NCBI GenBank assembly: GCA_015062005.1
Contig: SUVL01000018.1
Location: forward strand, 1-54,595
Source: Akkermansiaceae bacterium
GTDB lineage: Bacteria > Verrucomicrobiota > Verrucomicrobiia > Verrucomicrobiales > Akkermansiaceae
Direction of reading: 5' to 3'
Length of the DNA stretch: 54,595 nt
Every line of letters begins with the position of its first letter. Position 1 is the first letter of the stretch. Shown piece by piece: positions 7,960 through 16,180 of the stretch. The notes below the pieces were generated by a model. That model did not search any database. It saw nothing but the letters and a program-made list of their open reading frames with translations, and was not told the origin of the DNA. A program made the translations under genes and the position numbers.

Positions 7960-9663
7960 ATGTCTCAGGTAACAAAAACAATAATCAAGTTGCTGGTCGT
8001 GCTGCTGCTCAGCGGCAGCATGATGTTCATGCCCTTCGAGGAGTGGGGTCTGCCGGTGAACCCGATTCAGACGCGCGTGATTGCGCTTTTCGTGTTTGCC
8101 GCTCTCATGTGGATTCTGGAGGTTATTCCGATCTGGACTACCTCGGTGCTGGTGATTACGCTGGCGCTGCTGGGCACCTCCAATACCTCCCTCAATTTCC
8201 TGAAGGTCGATAAGTTTGACAAGCCGGCAGTGGAGGCCATTGTGGCCGATGCCTACGGTCCCGGTGCCAATGCCGAGGTGGTGAAGGCCACGCAGGCCAG
8301 CGTGGTGGAATCGCTCAAGAAAGTGACCAACCTCACCCCGGATGCCGTGCGCAGCACCATCAACACCGCCATCCTGAAGCCCGTGGTAGCCGGCAAGGCT
8401 GATGCCGCCCAGGCCACCGCGCTCAAGGAGGCCGCCGGCCGCCTGTTCGATGGCGAGGTGAGCGCCCGCATCTCCAAGCTGGACCTGGTGAACCAGACCC
8501 AGCAGAAGAGTATCTTCGCCACCTTTGCCGACCCCATCATCATCCTGTTCCTGGGTGGTTTCTTCCTGGCCGATGCCGCCACCAAGTTCCGCCTGGATAT
8601 CAACCTGGCCCGCGTGCTGCTCAAGCCCTTCGGCACGAACCCGAAGTATGTGCTGCTGGGGCTGATGAGCGTGACCGCCCTCTTCTCCATGTTCATGAGC
8701 AACACGGCCACCGCCGCCATGATGCTGGCCCTGCTCACCCCGGTGCTCGCCCTGTTCAAGCCGGAGGACCGCGGCCGCGCCGCCTTTGCCCTCTGCATTC
8801 CGATTGGCGCCAACGTGGGCGGCATCGGCACCCCCATCGGCACGCCGCCCAACGCCATTGCCCTGAAGTTCATGCAGGAGAACGGCTGGAACGTGACCTT
8901 CGGTGACTGGATGATGTTCGGTGTTCCCTTCGTCATCATCATGCTGCTCATCGGCTGGTTCCTCCTGCTCAAGATGTTCCCCATCGACCAGAAGAGCCTG
9001 GATCTGGCCAAGGAGATGAAGGGCAAGTTCATGACCACGCCCAAGGCCTGGGTGGTGTATATCACCTTCATCGTGACCATCCTCCTGTGGGTGATTCCCA
9101 AGCAGTACCACGGGCTGGATGCCAACAGCGTGGCCATTGTGCCCATCGCCGTGTTCTCCGTGACCGGTGTCATCACCAAGAAAGACCTTAAGTCCATGAG
9201 CTGGGACGTGCTCTGGCTGGTGGCCGGCGGCTTTGCCCTGGGTGTGGCCCTGGGCGAGACCAAGCTCGCCAGCGACCTCATCAGCTCCATCCCCTTTGCG
9301 GAGTGGAACAGCATGGCCCTCATCGTGGGTGCCAGCCTCATCTGCCTCTTCATGGCCACCTTCATGAGCCACACGGCCACCGCCGCCCTGCTCATGCCCA
9401 TCATGGCCAGTGTGGCAGCCGGCATGGTGGCCGGCGGCTCCATGGATGCTCCCGGCGCCATCGGCCTGCTGGTGACCATCGCCTTCGCTTCCTCCCTGGG
9501 TATGGCCCTGCCGATTTCCACCCCGCCCAATGCCATGGCTTACGCCACCGGCCACGTGGAGCAGAAGGGCATGGCCATTTCCGGCACCATCCTCTGCCTG
9601 ATTGGCCTGGCATTCTCCATCGGCCTCATGGCCCTGCTGGGTGCTATCGGCTTCTTCGGCTGA
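7960..9663 (+). CDS. SLC13/DASS-type sodium:anion symporter with central insert
   Basis: 567 residues from ATG 7960; an upstream in-frame GTG at 7909 would add 17 residues with no carrier-like character. Both DASS signature pairs are present: SNTATAAMMLALL with IGTPIGTPPNAIAL in the first half, and SHTATAALLMPIM with ISTPPNAMAYATGH in the second. These form the sodium and carboxylate sites in the family, so di- or tricarboxylates are likely substrates. Odd: about 110 mostly polar residues (about 73-186, rich in Ala, Lys and Val) separate LEVIPIWTTSVLVITLALL from FADPIIILFLGGF, which are close together in ordinary members. The kinase, receiver and porin genes follow on the same strand. Confidence 0.87.
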   Translation: MSQVTKTIIKLLVVLLLSGSMMFMPFEEWGLPVNPIQTRVIALFVFAALMWILEVIPIWTTSVLVITLALLGTSNTSLNFLKVDKFDKPAVEAIVADAYGPGANAEVVKATQASVVESLKKVTNLTPDAVRSTINTAILKPVVAGKADAAQATALKEAAGRLFDGEVSARISKLDLVNQTQQKSIFATFADPIIILFLGGFFLADAATKFRLDINLARVLLKPFGTNPKYVLLGLMSVTALFSMFMSNTATAAMMLALLTPVLALFKPEDRGRAAFALCIPIGANVGGIGTPIGTPPNAIALKFMQENGWNVTFGDWMMFGVPFVIIMLLIGWFLLLKMFPIDQKSLDLAKEMKGKFMTTPKAWVVYITFIVTILLWVIPKQYHGLDANSVAIVPIAVFSVTGVITKKDLKSMSWDVLWLVAGGFALGVALGETKLASDLISSIPFAEWNSMALIVGASLICLFMATFMSHTATAALLMPIMASVAAGMVAGGSMDAPGAIGLLVTIAFASSLGMALPISTPPNAMAYATGHVEQKGMAISGTILCLIGLAFSIGLMALLGAIGFFG

Positions 9664-9681
9664 TAACGCTCCGATACGCAC

Positions 9682-11115
9682 ATGCATCACATACCTGAAC
9701 AGATTATCGAACCGCTCGAGCGCATCAACGCCGTGTACTTCAGCGACCCCGGCCGCACCATCGAGCTCGCCCAGGGCGAGCAGCTGGTGGACCAGGGCGA
9801 GGAGTGCCGCCGCGTCTACTACGTGCAGAAGGGCAGCTTTGCCGCTTTCCGCCGGGCGGATTCCTACGCCGGAGTCGACCTGCCGGTGGAAAGCAACACC
9901 CGAGGCTACGAAGTATTCCGCGCCGAGGCCGGTTCCTACGTCTGCGTTCAGGCATTTTTCTCCCGCTCCTACCGCAGCTCCAACCACATCGTGGCGCTGG
10001 AAGACTCCGTGGTGACCTATGTGGATGACACCACGGAGGTGGTGGAGCCGGAGAAATACGGCTGCTTTGAGCGGCAGTTCATCCCGGTGCTGGTGCATGA
10101 GCTGGCCGCCCGCAACTCCCGCATCTTCACCAAGACCTCTGAAAAGGAGGAAGCGCTGCGCGTGCTGCAGCGCGCGGAGATGGCCAGCTCGCTGGCCCAG
10201 CTTTCCGCCGGCATTGCCCACGAGCTGAACAACGCCGTGGGTGTGCTCTCCCGCCGCACTGAGTTTGTGGCCGACAGCCTGCAGGAATATCTGGAGGACG
10301 ATGACAAGAACAACGCCTTGCTCTTCTCCTACGGCTTCGAGGATAACTCCTTCATCTCCGCCCAGGAGCTGCGCAGCGCTGCCCGTTACTACGAACGCGA
10401 GTTCAAGCTGCCGCAGGAAGCCGCCAAAGTGCTTGCCCACATCTTCCCCAACACGGAGGACGGCGACAAGCTCTCCGGCCGCTTCATCCGCAACGTGAAG
10501 AAGAACTACCGCTTCTGGGAGCTCGGCCACGACCTGCGCGACATGCGCATGGCCTCCAAACTGGCCACCGGCATCGTGCGCGCCGTGAAGCTGCTGGGCG
10601 GCGGCAACAGCACACGCGAGCCCGACACCAGCGTGGAACAGAGCGTGACTGATGCCCTGAACCTCCTGCACAACAGGCTCAAGCGCGTGAGCGTCACCAC
10701 CCAGTTCTCTCCCATGCCCGGCATCACCGCCGATATCACGGAGCTGGTGCAGGTCTGGAGCAACATCATCAAAAACGCCTGCGATGCCATGGACCAGGGC
10801 GGCACAGAAGCCCCGGCCATCCGCATCACCGGCGAGTGCTGCCATGTGCAGGGCGTGCAGCTGCTGCCCACGGAATACGTCTCTGTGACCATCGCCAACA
10901 ATGGCCCCGCCATTGACGAAGAAAACCTCAATAAAATATTCAACCCCAATTTCACCACCAAGAAACTGGGCCTGGATTTCGGGCTCGGTCTTGGCCTGGC
11001 CATTGTCCGCCGCGTGGTAGACAGCTACAACGGCACTATCGAAGTGCGCAGCAACGACCAGGAAACCTCATTCACCATCAACATCCCCACCACTCAATTC
11101 AATGGAAACGCTTAA
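9682..11115 (+). CDS. Soluble histidine kinase, paralogue of the 3909-5273 product
   Basis: 477 residues with the same architecture as the kinase at 3909-5273. A cNMP-binding-like beta-roll lies at about 25-115, followed by the H-box LSAGIAHELNNAVGV (His180). The extended segment between the H- and N-boxes contains DDKNNALLFSYGFEDNSF and HDLRDMRMASKLATGIVRAV. Then come the N-box NIIKNACDAM, the G1 box TIANNGPAI and the G2 box FGLGLGLAIV. Identity to the first kinase is high from the H-box onward and lower in the N-terminal domain, suggesting different signals and a shared output. The receiver gene overlaps its 3' end, so this kinase-receiver pair is probably cognate. It is co-transcribed with the carrier 18 bases upstream. 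Confidence 0.8.
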   Translation: MHHIPEQIIEPLERINAVYFSDPGRTIELAQGEQLVDQGEECRRVYYVQKGSFAAFRRADSYAGVDLPVESNTRGYEVFRAEAGSYVCVQAFFSRSYRSSNHIVALEDSVVTYVDDTTEVVEPEKYGCFERQFIPVLVHELAARNSRIFTKTSEKEEALRVLQRAEMASSLAQLSAGIAHELNNAVGVLSRRTEFVADSLQEYLEDDDKNNALLFSYGFEDNSFISAQELRSAARYYEREFKLPQEAAKVLAHIFPNTEDGDKLSGRFIRNVKKNYRFWELGHDLRDMRMASKLATGIVRAVKLLGGGNSTREPDTSVEQSVTDALNLLHNRLKRVSVTTQFSPMPGITADITELVQVWSNIIKNACDAMDQGGTEAPAIRITGECCHVQGVQLLPTEYVSVTIANNGPAIDEENLNKIFNPNFTTKKLGLDFGLGLGLAIVRRVVDSYNGTIEVRSNDQETSFTINIPTTQFNGNA

Positions 11116-11575
11116 TATCATTTGTGTAGATGACCAGCAGGAAGTGCTGGATTCCGTCATGCGCGACCTGCGCCCCCTCACCAGCCATGTGCGCCTGGAG
11201 GAAGCCTCCAGCGTGGCAGACTGCATGCAGCTCATTGACCAGATTGACGACGACGGCGACCACGTGGCCATCGTCATCTCTGACCAGGTGATGCCGGGCG
11301 AAACCGGCACCGAGCTGCTGGGCAAAGTGGCCAGCGACCGCCGCTTCACGAAGACCCGCAAGGTGCTGCTCACCGGCCAGGCCACGCATGCCGATACCAT
11401 CAACGCCATCAACGACGGCCACATCGACAACTACATCGAGAAGCCCTGGCAGCCGGAGAAGCTGCTGGCTACGGTGAAGCGCCTGCTCACCCTCTATGTG
11501 CTGGATGCCGGCCTGGACCACACGGAATACATGCCCGTGCTGGATCCGACCACCCTCTTCACCAAGCTGCGCTAA
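11102..11575 (+). CDS. Single-domain response regulator (receiver)
   Basis: 157 residues. The receiver fold shows the acidic pair D10/D11, the phospho-acceptor D61 in VISDQVMPGETG, T91 in LLTGQA and K114 in IEKPW. The EKPW form is typical of receivers paired with HELNN-type kinases. After residue about 130 only a short tail remains (DAGLDHTEYMPVLDPTTLF), with no DNA-binding or enzymatic domain. It may therefore act through protein contacts or as a phosphate sink. It overlaps the kinase gene by 14 bases and is followed 4 bases later by the porin gene. Confidence 0.85.
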   Translation: METLNIICVDDQQEVLDSVMRDLRPLTSHVRLEEASSVADCMQLIDQIDDDGDHVAIVISDQVMPGETGTELLGKVASDRRFTKTRKVLLTGQATHADTINAINDGHIDNYIEKPWQPEKLLATVKRLLTLYVLDAGLDHTEYMPVLDPTTLFTKLR

Positions 11576-11579
11576 CACC

Positions 11580-12854
11580 ATGAAAGCAGCCACACTCTCC
11601 CTCGCGCTCGCCGGTGCTGCCTGTGCCAGCGATGCCATCACCCTGAACACCAAGCCTGCCCCCACCGACTGGGTGGAAGCTGTGAAACAGGCCCTGGTGG
11701 TTTACGAAAACAAGGACACCTTCATCACCAAGGTGAACCTGGTCACCCGCCAGCAGTGGCAGATGGGGGTGGTGCAGCCCAATGGCCGCAACGGCCTGCA
11801 CCTCAAGGACGGCGCCACACCGTATAACGATGAGTTCCGCCGCAACTGGATTGGAGCCAACGTGTACACCCGCACCGGCACCCAGTTCCACACCTACGTG
11901 CGCATCGGCGGCTTGCCCGTGCGCGATACCTACTCCGGCGGTCGCACCATGAAGAACTACTCCTACACCGGGTTCTACGATATCTGGCTGAAGCAGAACA
12001 TCTCCGCTGTGAAGGGGCTCAGCGTGCGCGCCGGTAAATTCGCCCCGAGTTTCACCTCCGACTTCCGCATGTCCAACGCCAGCATCCCCTGCGTGGAGCG
12101 TTCCTACGTGGCCAACCAGTTTGCGCTGGATACCAACTGGGGCGTGGAGCTGAACTACACCGCCCCGGATAAGAAGAACATCCTCTACCTGCAGGTTATG
12201 GCCAATGACCGCGCCGGCAGCTCTTGCTCTCCGGGGCATTCCGACCACTACACCCGCGGCCACGGCTTCGAGGGTGAGTTCGGCTGGGAGGATAAGTGCT
12301 TCGCCATTCTCGGCGCCACGCACAAGTTCAACGTGACCGAAAGCGGCTACCACGCCATCTCCGGTGAATACACGCACGACTTCAACAACGCCTACCACGG
12401 CCGCCGCAAGCCCGGCGCCAACAACTACGGCATCGACTTCAAGGACGCCATCTCCCTGGGCTACGAAATCAAGCACAACAAGCTCACCTTCACTTCCAAC
12501 CTGGTGGCTGCCTTTGAGCAGCAGGATGGCAACGGCACCAACAACATCGGCCTGCAGCTGCAGCCCGTCTACGCCGTACACCCGAACGTGGACCTCGTCT
12601 TCCGCTACACCGGTATGACCGGCCACGGCGCCTGCAAGCTCGGTGCCGACCGCTACATCTGCACCCAGACCACCAGTGCTTCCTGGGTGGATAGCCTGCA
12701 TGCCTTATACTTCGGCGCCAATGTGTATGCCTCTGCCAAGCACAAGGACGCCGCCAAGATTATGTTCGGTGCAGAGTACACCACCGCCCGCAAGGGTGGC
12801 CAGGACTACTACAACGGCTGGGAATTCACCACCGCCCTGCGTTGCAACTTCTAA
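11580..12854 (+). CDS. Outer-membrane porin, phosphate-selective porin O/P-like
   Basis: 424 residues from ATG 11580, which begins a signal peptide (MKAATLSLALAGAACASDA) and lies 4 bases after the receiver stop. The mature part has alternating amphipathic strands with many aromatic residues and ends in CNF, the terminal Phe expected of outer-membrane beta-barrels. Strand pairs such as GLSVRAGKFAPSFTSDFRM and NWGVELNYTAPDKK are typical of porin O/P-like barrels. Its position behind a carboxylate-type carrier and a two-component pair suggests that it admits the same solute across the outer membrane. A terminator follows. Confidence 0.75.
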   Translation: MKAATLSLALAGAACASDAITLNTKPAPTDWVEAVKQALVVYENKDTFITKVNLVTRQQWQMGVVQPNGRNGLHLKDGATPYNDEFRRNWIGANVYTRTGTQFHTYVRIGGLPVRDTYSGGRTMKNYSYTGFYDIWLKQNISAVKGLSVRAGKFAPSFTSDFRMSNASIPCVERSYVANQFALDTNWGVELNYTAPDKKNILYLQVMANDRAGSSCSPGHSDHYTRGHGFEGEFGWEDKCFAILGATHKFNVTESGYHAISGEYTHDFNNAYHGRRKPGANNYGIDFKDAISLGYEIKHNKLTFTSNLVAAFEQQDGNGTNNIGLQLQPVYAVHPNVDLVFRYTGMTGHGACKLGADRYICTQTTSASWVDSLHALYFGANVYASAKHKDAAKIMFGAEYTTARKGGQDYYNGWEFTTALRCNF

Positions 12855-12883
12855 AGCGAAGCTGCACAGCTATTCTCCAAAAG

Positions 12884-12909
12884 CCCTGCCCACCACGGCA
12901 GGGTTTTTT
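12884..12909 (+). terminator. Rho-independent terminator of the SLC13-kinase-porin operon
   Basis: Stem CCCTGCC (12884-12890) and GGCAGGG (12897-12903), loop CACCAC, then six T at 12904-12909. Confidence 0.9.
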
Positions 12910-12925
12910 GGGTATCTTCGGCCAG

Positions 12926-13021
12926 AATCTTTACCGCTCAGACGCAAAGAATTTCATAATCTTTACCGCCGAGACGTAAAGAATTTCAAATTCTTTCTTG
13001 CTACGACGTAAAGAATTTGGT
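12926..13021. repeat. Three tandem 32-bp repeats before the DUF4143 gene
   Basis: Units at 12926-12957, 12958-12989 and 12990-13021, exactly in register. Units 1 and 2 agree at 28 of 32 bases; unit 3 is more diverged but keeps GACGTAAAGAATTT. Each unit has ATCTTT or ATTCTTT near its left end and AAAGAAT near its right end, an inverted pair. The third unit contains the -35 box and first base of the -10 box of the next gene, so the repeats could be operator sites. Confidence 0.75.
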
Positions 13022-13026
13022 ATAAA
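12998..13026 (+). promoter_or_regulatory. Promoter of the DUF4143 ATPase gene, leaderless type
   Basis: TTGCTA at 12998-13003, a 17-bp spacer, TATAAA at 13021-13026, then 6 bases to ATG 13033. Confidence 0.55.
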
Positions 13027-13032
13027 GGCGAC

Positions 13033-14361
13033 ATGAGACGGAATCTTCGCGAGATATTTACAGAACTGATAGCGAGCAGTCAGGAGCAGGAACTCCGAGG
13101 CGGCAGCAAACGGGATCTGGAGCTGACAGCACTGGCGGACAAAGTAACCGTCTGTGTCGGCGTGCGAAGATGTGGAAAATCCACTCTGATGCAGCAACAA
13201 TTCCAGAAGCTGGCCGCCCAGGGAATACCCAGGGAGAATATGCTCATGATTAATTTTGCGGATGAGCGCCTGGCTGACATGGGCAGCACCGGCTGGAATG
13301 AGCTTTTCGAAGCATACTACAGCATGTATCCGCATAAGCGTGGGAAAGAAAAGGTGTATTTCTGCTTCGATGAAATCCAGATGCATCCGCATTGGGAACT
13401 GTTTGTGGAGCGTCTGCGCCGCGAGGAAAACTGTGAAATCTATATCACAGGTTCCTCCGCTGCTATGCTGAGCAGAGAAATCCACACAGCCCTGCGCGGG
13501 CGCTCGCTTTCCTGGGAGCTATTTCCTTTTTCTTTCGGTGAATACCTGGAACGCCGGGGGATTCCCCGCAGCGGTCATGGAACCAACCGCAAACTGGCCG
13601 TGCAGAATGCATGGGAAGCCTACCGTGAAGAGGGCGGGTTCCCTGAAACGTACGGATTAGCACCAGCATGGAGGATTCGCTTACACCAGGAATATTTCGA
13701 TACCCTGCTTTACCGCGACGTGGTAGAGCGTTACAACGTAAGCCAGCCGCTCGCCCTGAAGCAACTGGCCCGCCGCATGCTGGGCAGCATCGGAGCGCAG
13801 CTTTCCATCAACAAACTCAGCAACGGTTTCCGCAGCAGCGGCATCAGTATCAGCAAAGAAACCATTCAGCAATACATCGCCTGGCTGGAGGATGCCTATT
13901 TCCTGTTCTGCATCCCAGCCTGTTCAGCCTCTGCCTGCGAGCGTTTCCGGCTCATGCGTAAAGTATACTGTATCGACCATGCCATGGTGAAATCGCTTTG
14001 CGGTACTTTCAGCGAATTACAAGGCCAGTTGCTGGAGAATATGGTATTCCTGGCCCTGCGTCGCAACACAGCTGAAGTGTATTACTACAAAACACAGGCA
14101 GGACACGAAGTGGATTTCCTTGCCGTGCATCCCCACACTCACGAAAAATTACTGGTGCAGGTCTGCGCCAATCTGAATACCCCCGATACCCGCCAGCGAG
14201 AACTGCGTGCTCTGTGCGAAGCCATGGTAGAAACAGGGCTGCGCAAGGCTATCATCGTGACGGAATCAGAAAATGACGAAATCGATACCGAACAAGGTAA
14301 AATCATACTCACCGCTGCTCCGGAGTTTCTGAGCAGGCAAAATTCAGGATTTGATAGCTGA
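13033..14361 (+). CDS. AAA_14/DUF4143 family ATPase
   Basis: 442 residues. The Walker A motif is GVRRCGKSTLM (about 38-48) and the Walker B-like motif is YFCFDEIQMHP; sensor segments ITGSSAAML and LRGRSLSWELFPFSF follow, as in the family. The C-terminal half matches DUF4143: LYRDVVERYNV, a winged-helix-like stretch LSINKLSNGFRSSGISIS, and HEVDFLAVHPH, a remnant of a PD-(D/E)xK-like fold. The cellular role of these ATPases is not established; they are common as accessory genes. It stands behind its own promoter and 32-bp repeats, and a lipoprotein gene begins 6 bases after its stop. Confidence 0.85.
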   Translation: MRRNLREIFTELIASSQEQELRGGSKRDLELTALADKVTVCVGVRRCGKSTLMQQQFQKLAAQGIPRENMLMINFADERLADMGSTGWNELFEAYYSMYPHKRGKEKVYFCFDEIQMHPHWELFVERLRREENCEIYITGSSAAMLSREIHTALRGRSLSWELFPFSFGEYLERRGIPRSGHGTNRKLAVQNAWEAYREEGGFPETYGLAPAWRIRLHQEYFDTLLYRDVVERYNVSQPLALKQLARRMLGSIGAQLSINKLSNGFRSSGISISKETIQQYIAWLEDAYFLFCIPACSASACERFRLMRKVYCIDHAMVKSLCGTFSELQGQLLENMVFLALRRNTAEVYYYKTQAGHEVDFLAVHPHTHEKLLVQVCANLNTPDTRQRELRALCEAMVETGLRKAIIVTESENDEIDTEQGKIILTAAPEFLSRQNSGFDS

Positions 14362-14367
14362 TTTCCC

Positions 14368-15042
14368 ATGAACTCCAGAACCATTCACCTATTTACCGCC
14401 GCCCTGTGCGCTATGGGGCTGAGCGGGTGCTACACCCAGCTGCACCAATATGCCTGGCAACGCGCCAAGGTGGTGGACGAGGCCTGGTTCCAACCGGCAG
14501 AGCCGGAGCTCTACCAGGCCGGCAGCAGGTTTTACACCAAGGCTTACCACGGCCCGGGGCGCGGGTGCTATGCGGGATACCCCTTCCACTGGGTCATGCT
14601 GAGAGGCACCGGCATGGCCACCTTCTGCCCAGATGAGGAGAAGATGGAGACCGTCTACCTGCCGCTCACAGAACAAAGCGCCGCCGAGGTTCAAAGCGCT
14701 CTTGATAAAGGCGCCCCTTATGTGACGCATGTCGAAATCCGCGCCGATTCCGGCGGCGACCTGAAGCAACTTCCGGAATCCGGCCGATTGTTGCCGGTGA
14801 AAGCCTTCCACAGCCTCGGCGTGACTGCCGACCGCACGCTGAAAAACCACCGCATGCACCCCCGGACCGATGCGCACAAATACTACGCCTACCCGCTGGG
14901 TGCGCTCACCGCAGTGGCGGTGGATGCCCCCCTGAGCATTGCCGGCACCGCAGTTACCGTGGCAGCCGGAGTGGCCGCCCTGCCCATAGGCCTCACCTAC
15001 CGGCTCATCGAGGCCTGCCTGCCGGAAAAGAAAAGTGAATAG
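14368..15042 (+). CDS. Putative lipoprotein of unknown function
   Basis: 224 residues with a lipobox LSGC ending at about Cys21 (signal IHLFTAALCAMGLSGC), so it is probably lipidated and exported. The body has no motif I recognise. A hydrophobic segment near the C-terminus (about 172-212: YPLGALTAVAVDAPLSIAG and following) could insert into or lie on a membrane. It begins 6 bases after the DUF4143 ATPase gene and is probably co-transcribed. Repeat family A copy 3 follows. Confidence 0.65.
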   Translation: MNSRTIHLFTAALCAMGLSGCYTQLHQYAWQRAKVVDEAWFQPAEPELYQAGSRFYTKAYHGPGRGCYAGYPFHWVMLRGTGMATFCPDEEKMETVYLPLTEQSAAEVQSALDKGAPYVTHVEIRADSGGDLKQLPESGRLLPVKAFHSLGVTADRTLKNHRMHPRTDAHKYYAYPLGALTAVAVDAPLSIAGTAVTVAAGVAALPIGLTYRLIEACLPEKKSE

Positions 15043-15106
15043 TTATTGACGCAATTATTGCTGCGGCAGCTAAAGAATATTGCTTTGGAAGAACGTCAAA
15101 TTGATG

Positions 15107-15275
15107 TTTGAAAGTACAATGTACAAGGGACAAAGTACAATTTGAAAGTTCCCTGCGGCTTCCGTCTTCGCCCTGCGGGCTACGCCGAGACTAGTTGCCG
15201 CAGCTGTTTAAAATGGCGAGCCTAAGGCGAGCGGAACTCCTAAATTGTCCTTTGTAATTTGTCCTTTGTACATCC
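15107..15275. repeat. Interspersed repeat family A, copy 3, with inserted hairpin
   Basis: Same element as 7585-7719, in the same orientation. Here the small hairpin loop between CTGCGGCTT and TGCCGCAG is replaced by about 34 extra bases that form their own stem (GTCT facing AGAC around CCTGCGGG). A similar string in reverse complement occurs near 17322-17343. Confidence 0.75.
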
Positions 15276-15279
15276 CGCC

Positions 15280-15322
15280 AAATTCCAATTTGTTGATTAG
15301 TTTCGAGTTTTTAGAAGTCCCC
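15280..15322. repeat. 43-bp repeat, inverted copy of 7201-7243
   Basis: Directly follows copy 3 of family A. Matches the reverse complement of 7201-7243 at 42 of 43 bases, so an 8-kb block carrying the second SLC13 operon, the DUF4143 gene and a lipoprotein gene lies between inverted repeats. Confidence 0.8.
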
Positions 15323-15331
15323 AGTTGTTGC

Positions 15332-16150
15332 TTAACGCCCCCCTATTTCGATGATGTTCAGCTCGGGTGGGCAGAAGAAGCGCATTCCCCAGGTGGAGCC
15401 TACGCCGCGGGTGACATAGACGCGCCGCTCACCTTCGAAGGGGAAGAGCCCGGCGGGCATGGAGGAGCGGAAGGAGATGCATTCGCCGGTGATGGGGTTG
15501 GCAATCTGGCCGCCATGGGTGTGGCCGGAGAGCATGAGGTCCCAATCGTAGTGGCGCAGCAGCCAGCGGCTTTCCGGGTCGTGTGAGAGGAGGAGGACGG
15601 GGTGCTCCTCCTGGCCGTCCGGGCGCATGCAGGCGGCAGGCGCCTCATCGCCCTCATTCCAGTCTCCCAGGCCGATGAGGCGCAGCGTGCCGCCTGTGGG
15701 CGTGCTCCAGTCCATTGCCTGATTGCGGAGGATGGGTACACCAGCTGTGGCAAAGACCCGCTCCACCTGCTCCAGCTTTTCGTAGTCCTGGTTGCCGAGG
15801 ATGGCATAGGTTGGGGCGATGCTGCGGAGTTTGCGGAGCCCCTCTACGGCCCAGCGGGTGCGCTTGAAGCGTTCATCGACCATGATGAAATCGCCGCCGA
15901 TGATGATGAGGTCGGGGTGGGCGGCGGCGATGTGGTCGATGCAGGTTGCAAAGTGCTCCCGGTTGTTGTGAAGGTCGGCCAGCAGAGCGATGCGCAGAGG
16001 CCCCGCGCCAGGGAGGGCTTCAGCGGGGAGCTGCACGCGGTTGCACTCCAGCTGGGCGGCTCCCCAGTTGCCGAAAAGTTCCACTCCCTTATAAGAGCCG
16101 AACAAAAGCAGGGCCGCGAGAATCCACTTGCGAAGTTTTGAATCAATCAT
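15332..16150 (-). CDS. Membrane-anchored calcineurin-like metallophosphoesterase
   Basis: 272 residues. An N-terminal membrane anchor (about 8-26) is followed by a calcineurin-like phosphoesterase domain. Metal-site motifs run in order: LLADLHNN (D59, H61), GGDFIM (D87), LGNQD (N120; the usual H of GNHD is Q here), LLSHDPES and LSGHTHGGQI. This group includes YkuE/LpxG-like enzymes acting on lipid-linked diphosphates at the membrane; the substrate is uncertain. The start codon lies in a degenerate tandem repeat shared with the 3' end of the upstream aminopeptidase gene. It is the last gene of the minus-strand cluster starting at aroB. Confidence 0.82.
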   Translation of the reverse strand: MIDSKLRKWILAALLLFGSYKGVELFGNWGAAQLECNRVQLPAEALPGAGPLRIALLADLHNNREHFATCIDHIAAAHPDLIIIGGDFIMVDERFKRTRWAVEGLRKLRSIAPTYAILGNQDYEKLEQVERVFATAGVPILRNQAMDWSTPTGGTLRLIGLGDWNEGDEAPAACMRPDGQEEHPVLLLSHDPESRWLLRHYDWDLMLSGHTHGGQIANPITGECISFRSSMPAGLFPFEGERRVYVTRGVGSTWGMRFFCPPELNIIEIGGR

Positions 16151-16180
16151 TAATCATTAATCACTAATCATTAGTCATTA
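16146..16180. repeat. Degenerate short tandem repeat at a gene junction
   Basis: Repeated ATCATTA / ATCACTA units. The block supplies the start of the metallophosphoesterase gene (16150) and the last codons and stop of the aminopeptidase gene (16171). Confidence 0.8.

Noticed and set aside
7759..10845. Minus-strand open frame of over 1000 codons
   Set aside because: It is antisense to the SLC13 carrier and kinase genes, rich in His, Gly and Ala, and has no domain. A stop-free shadow.
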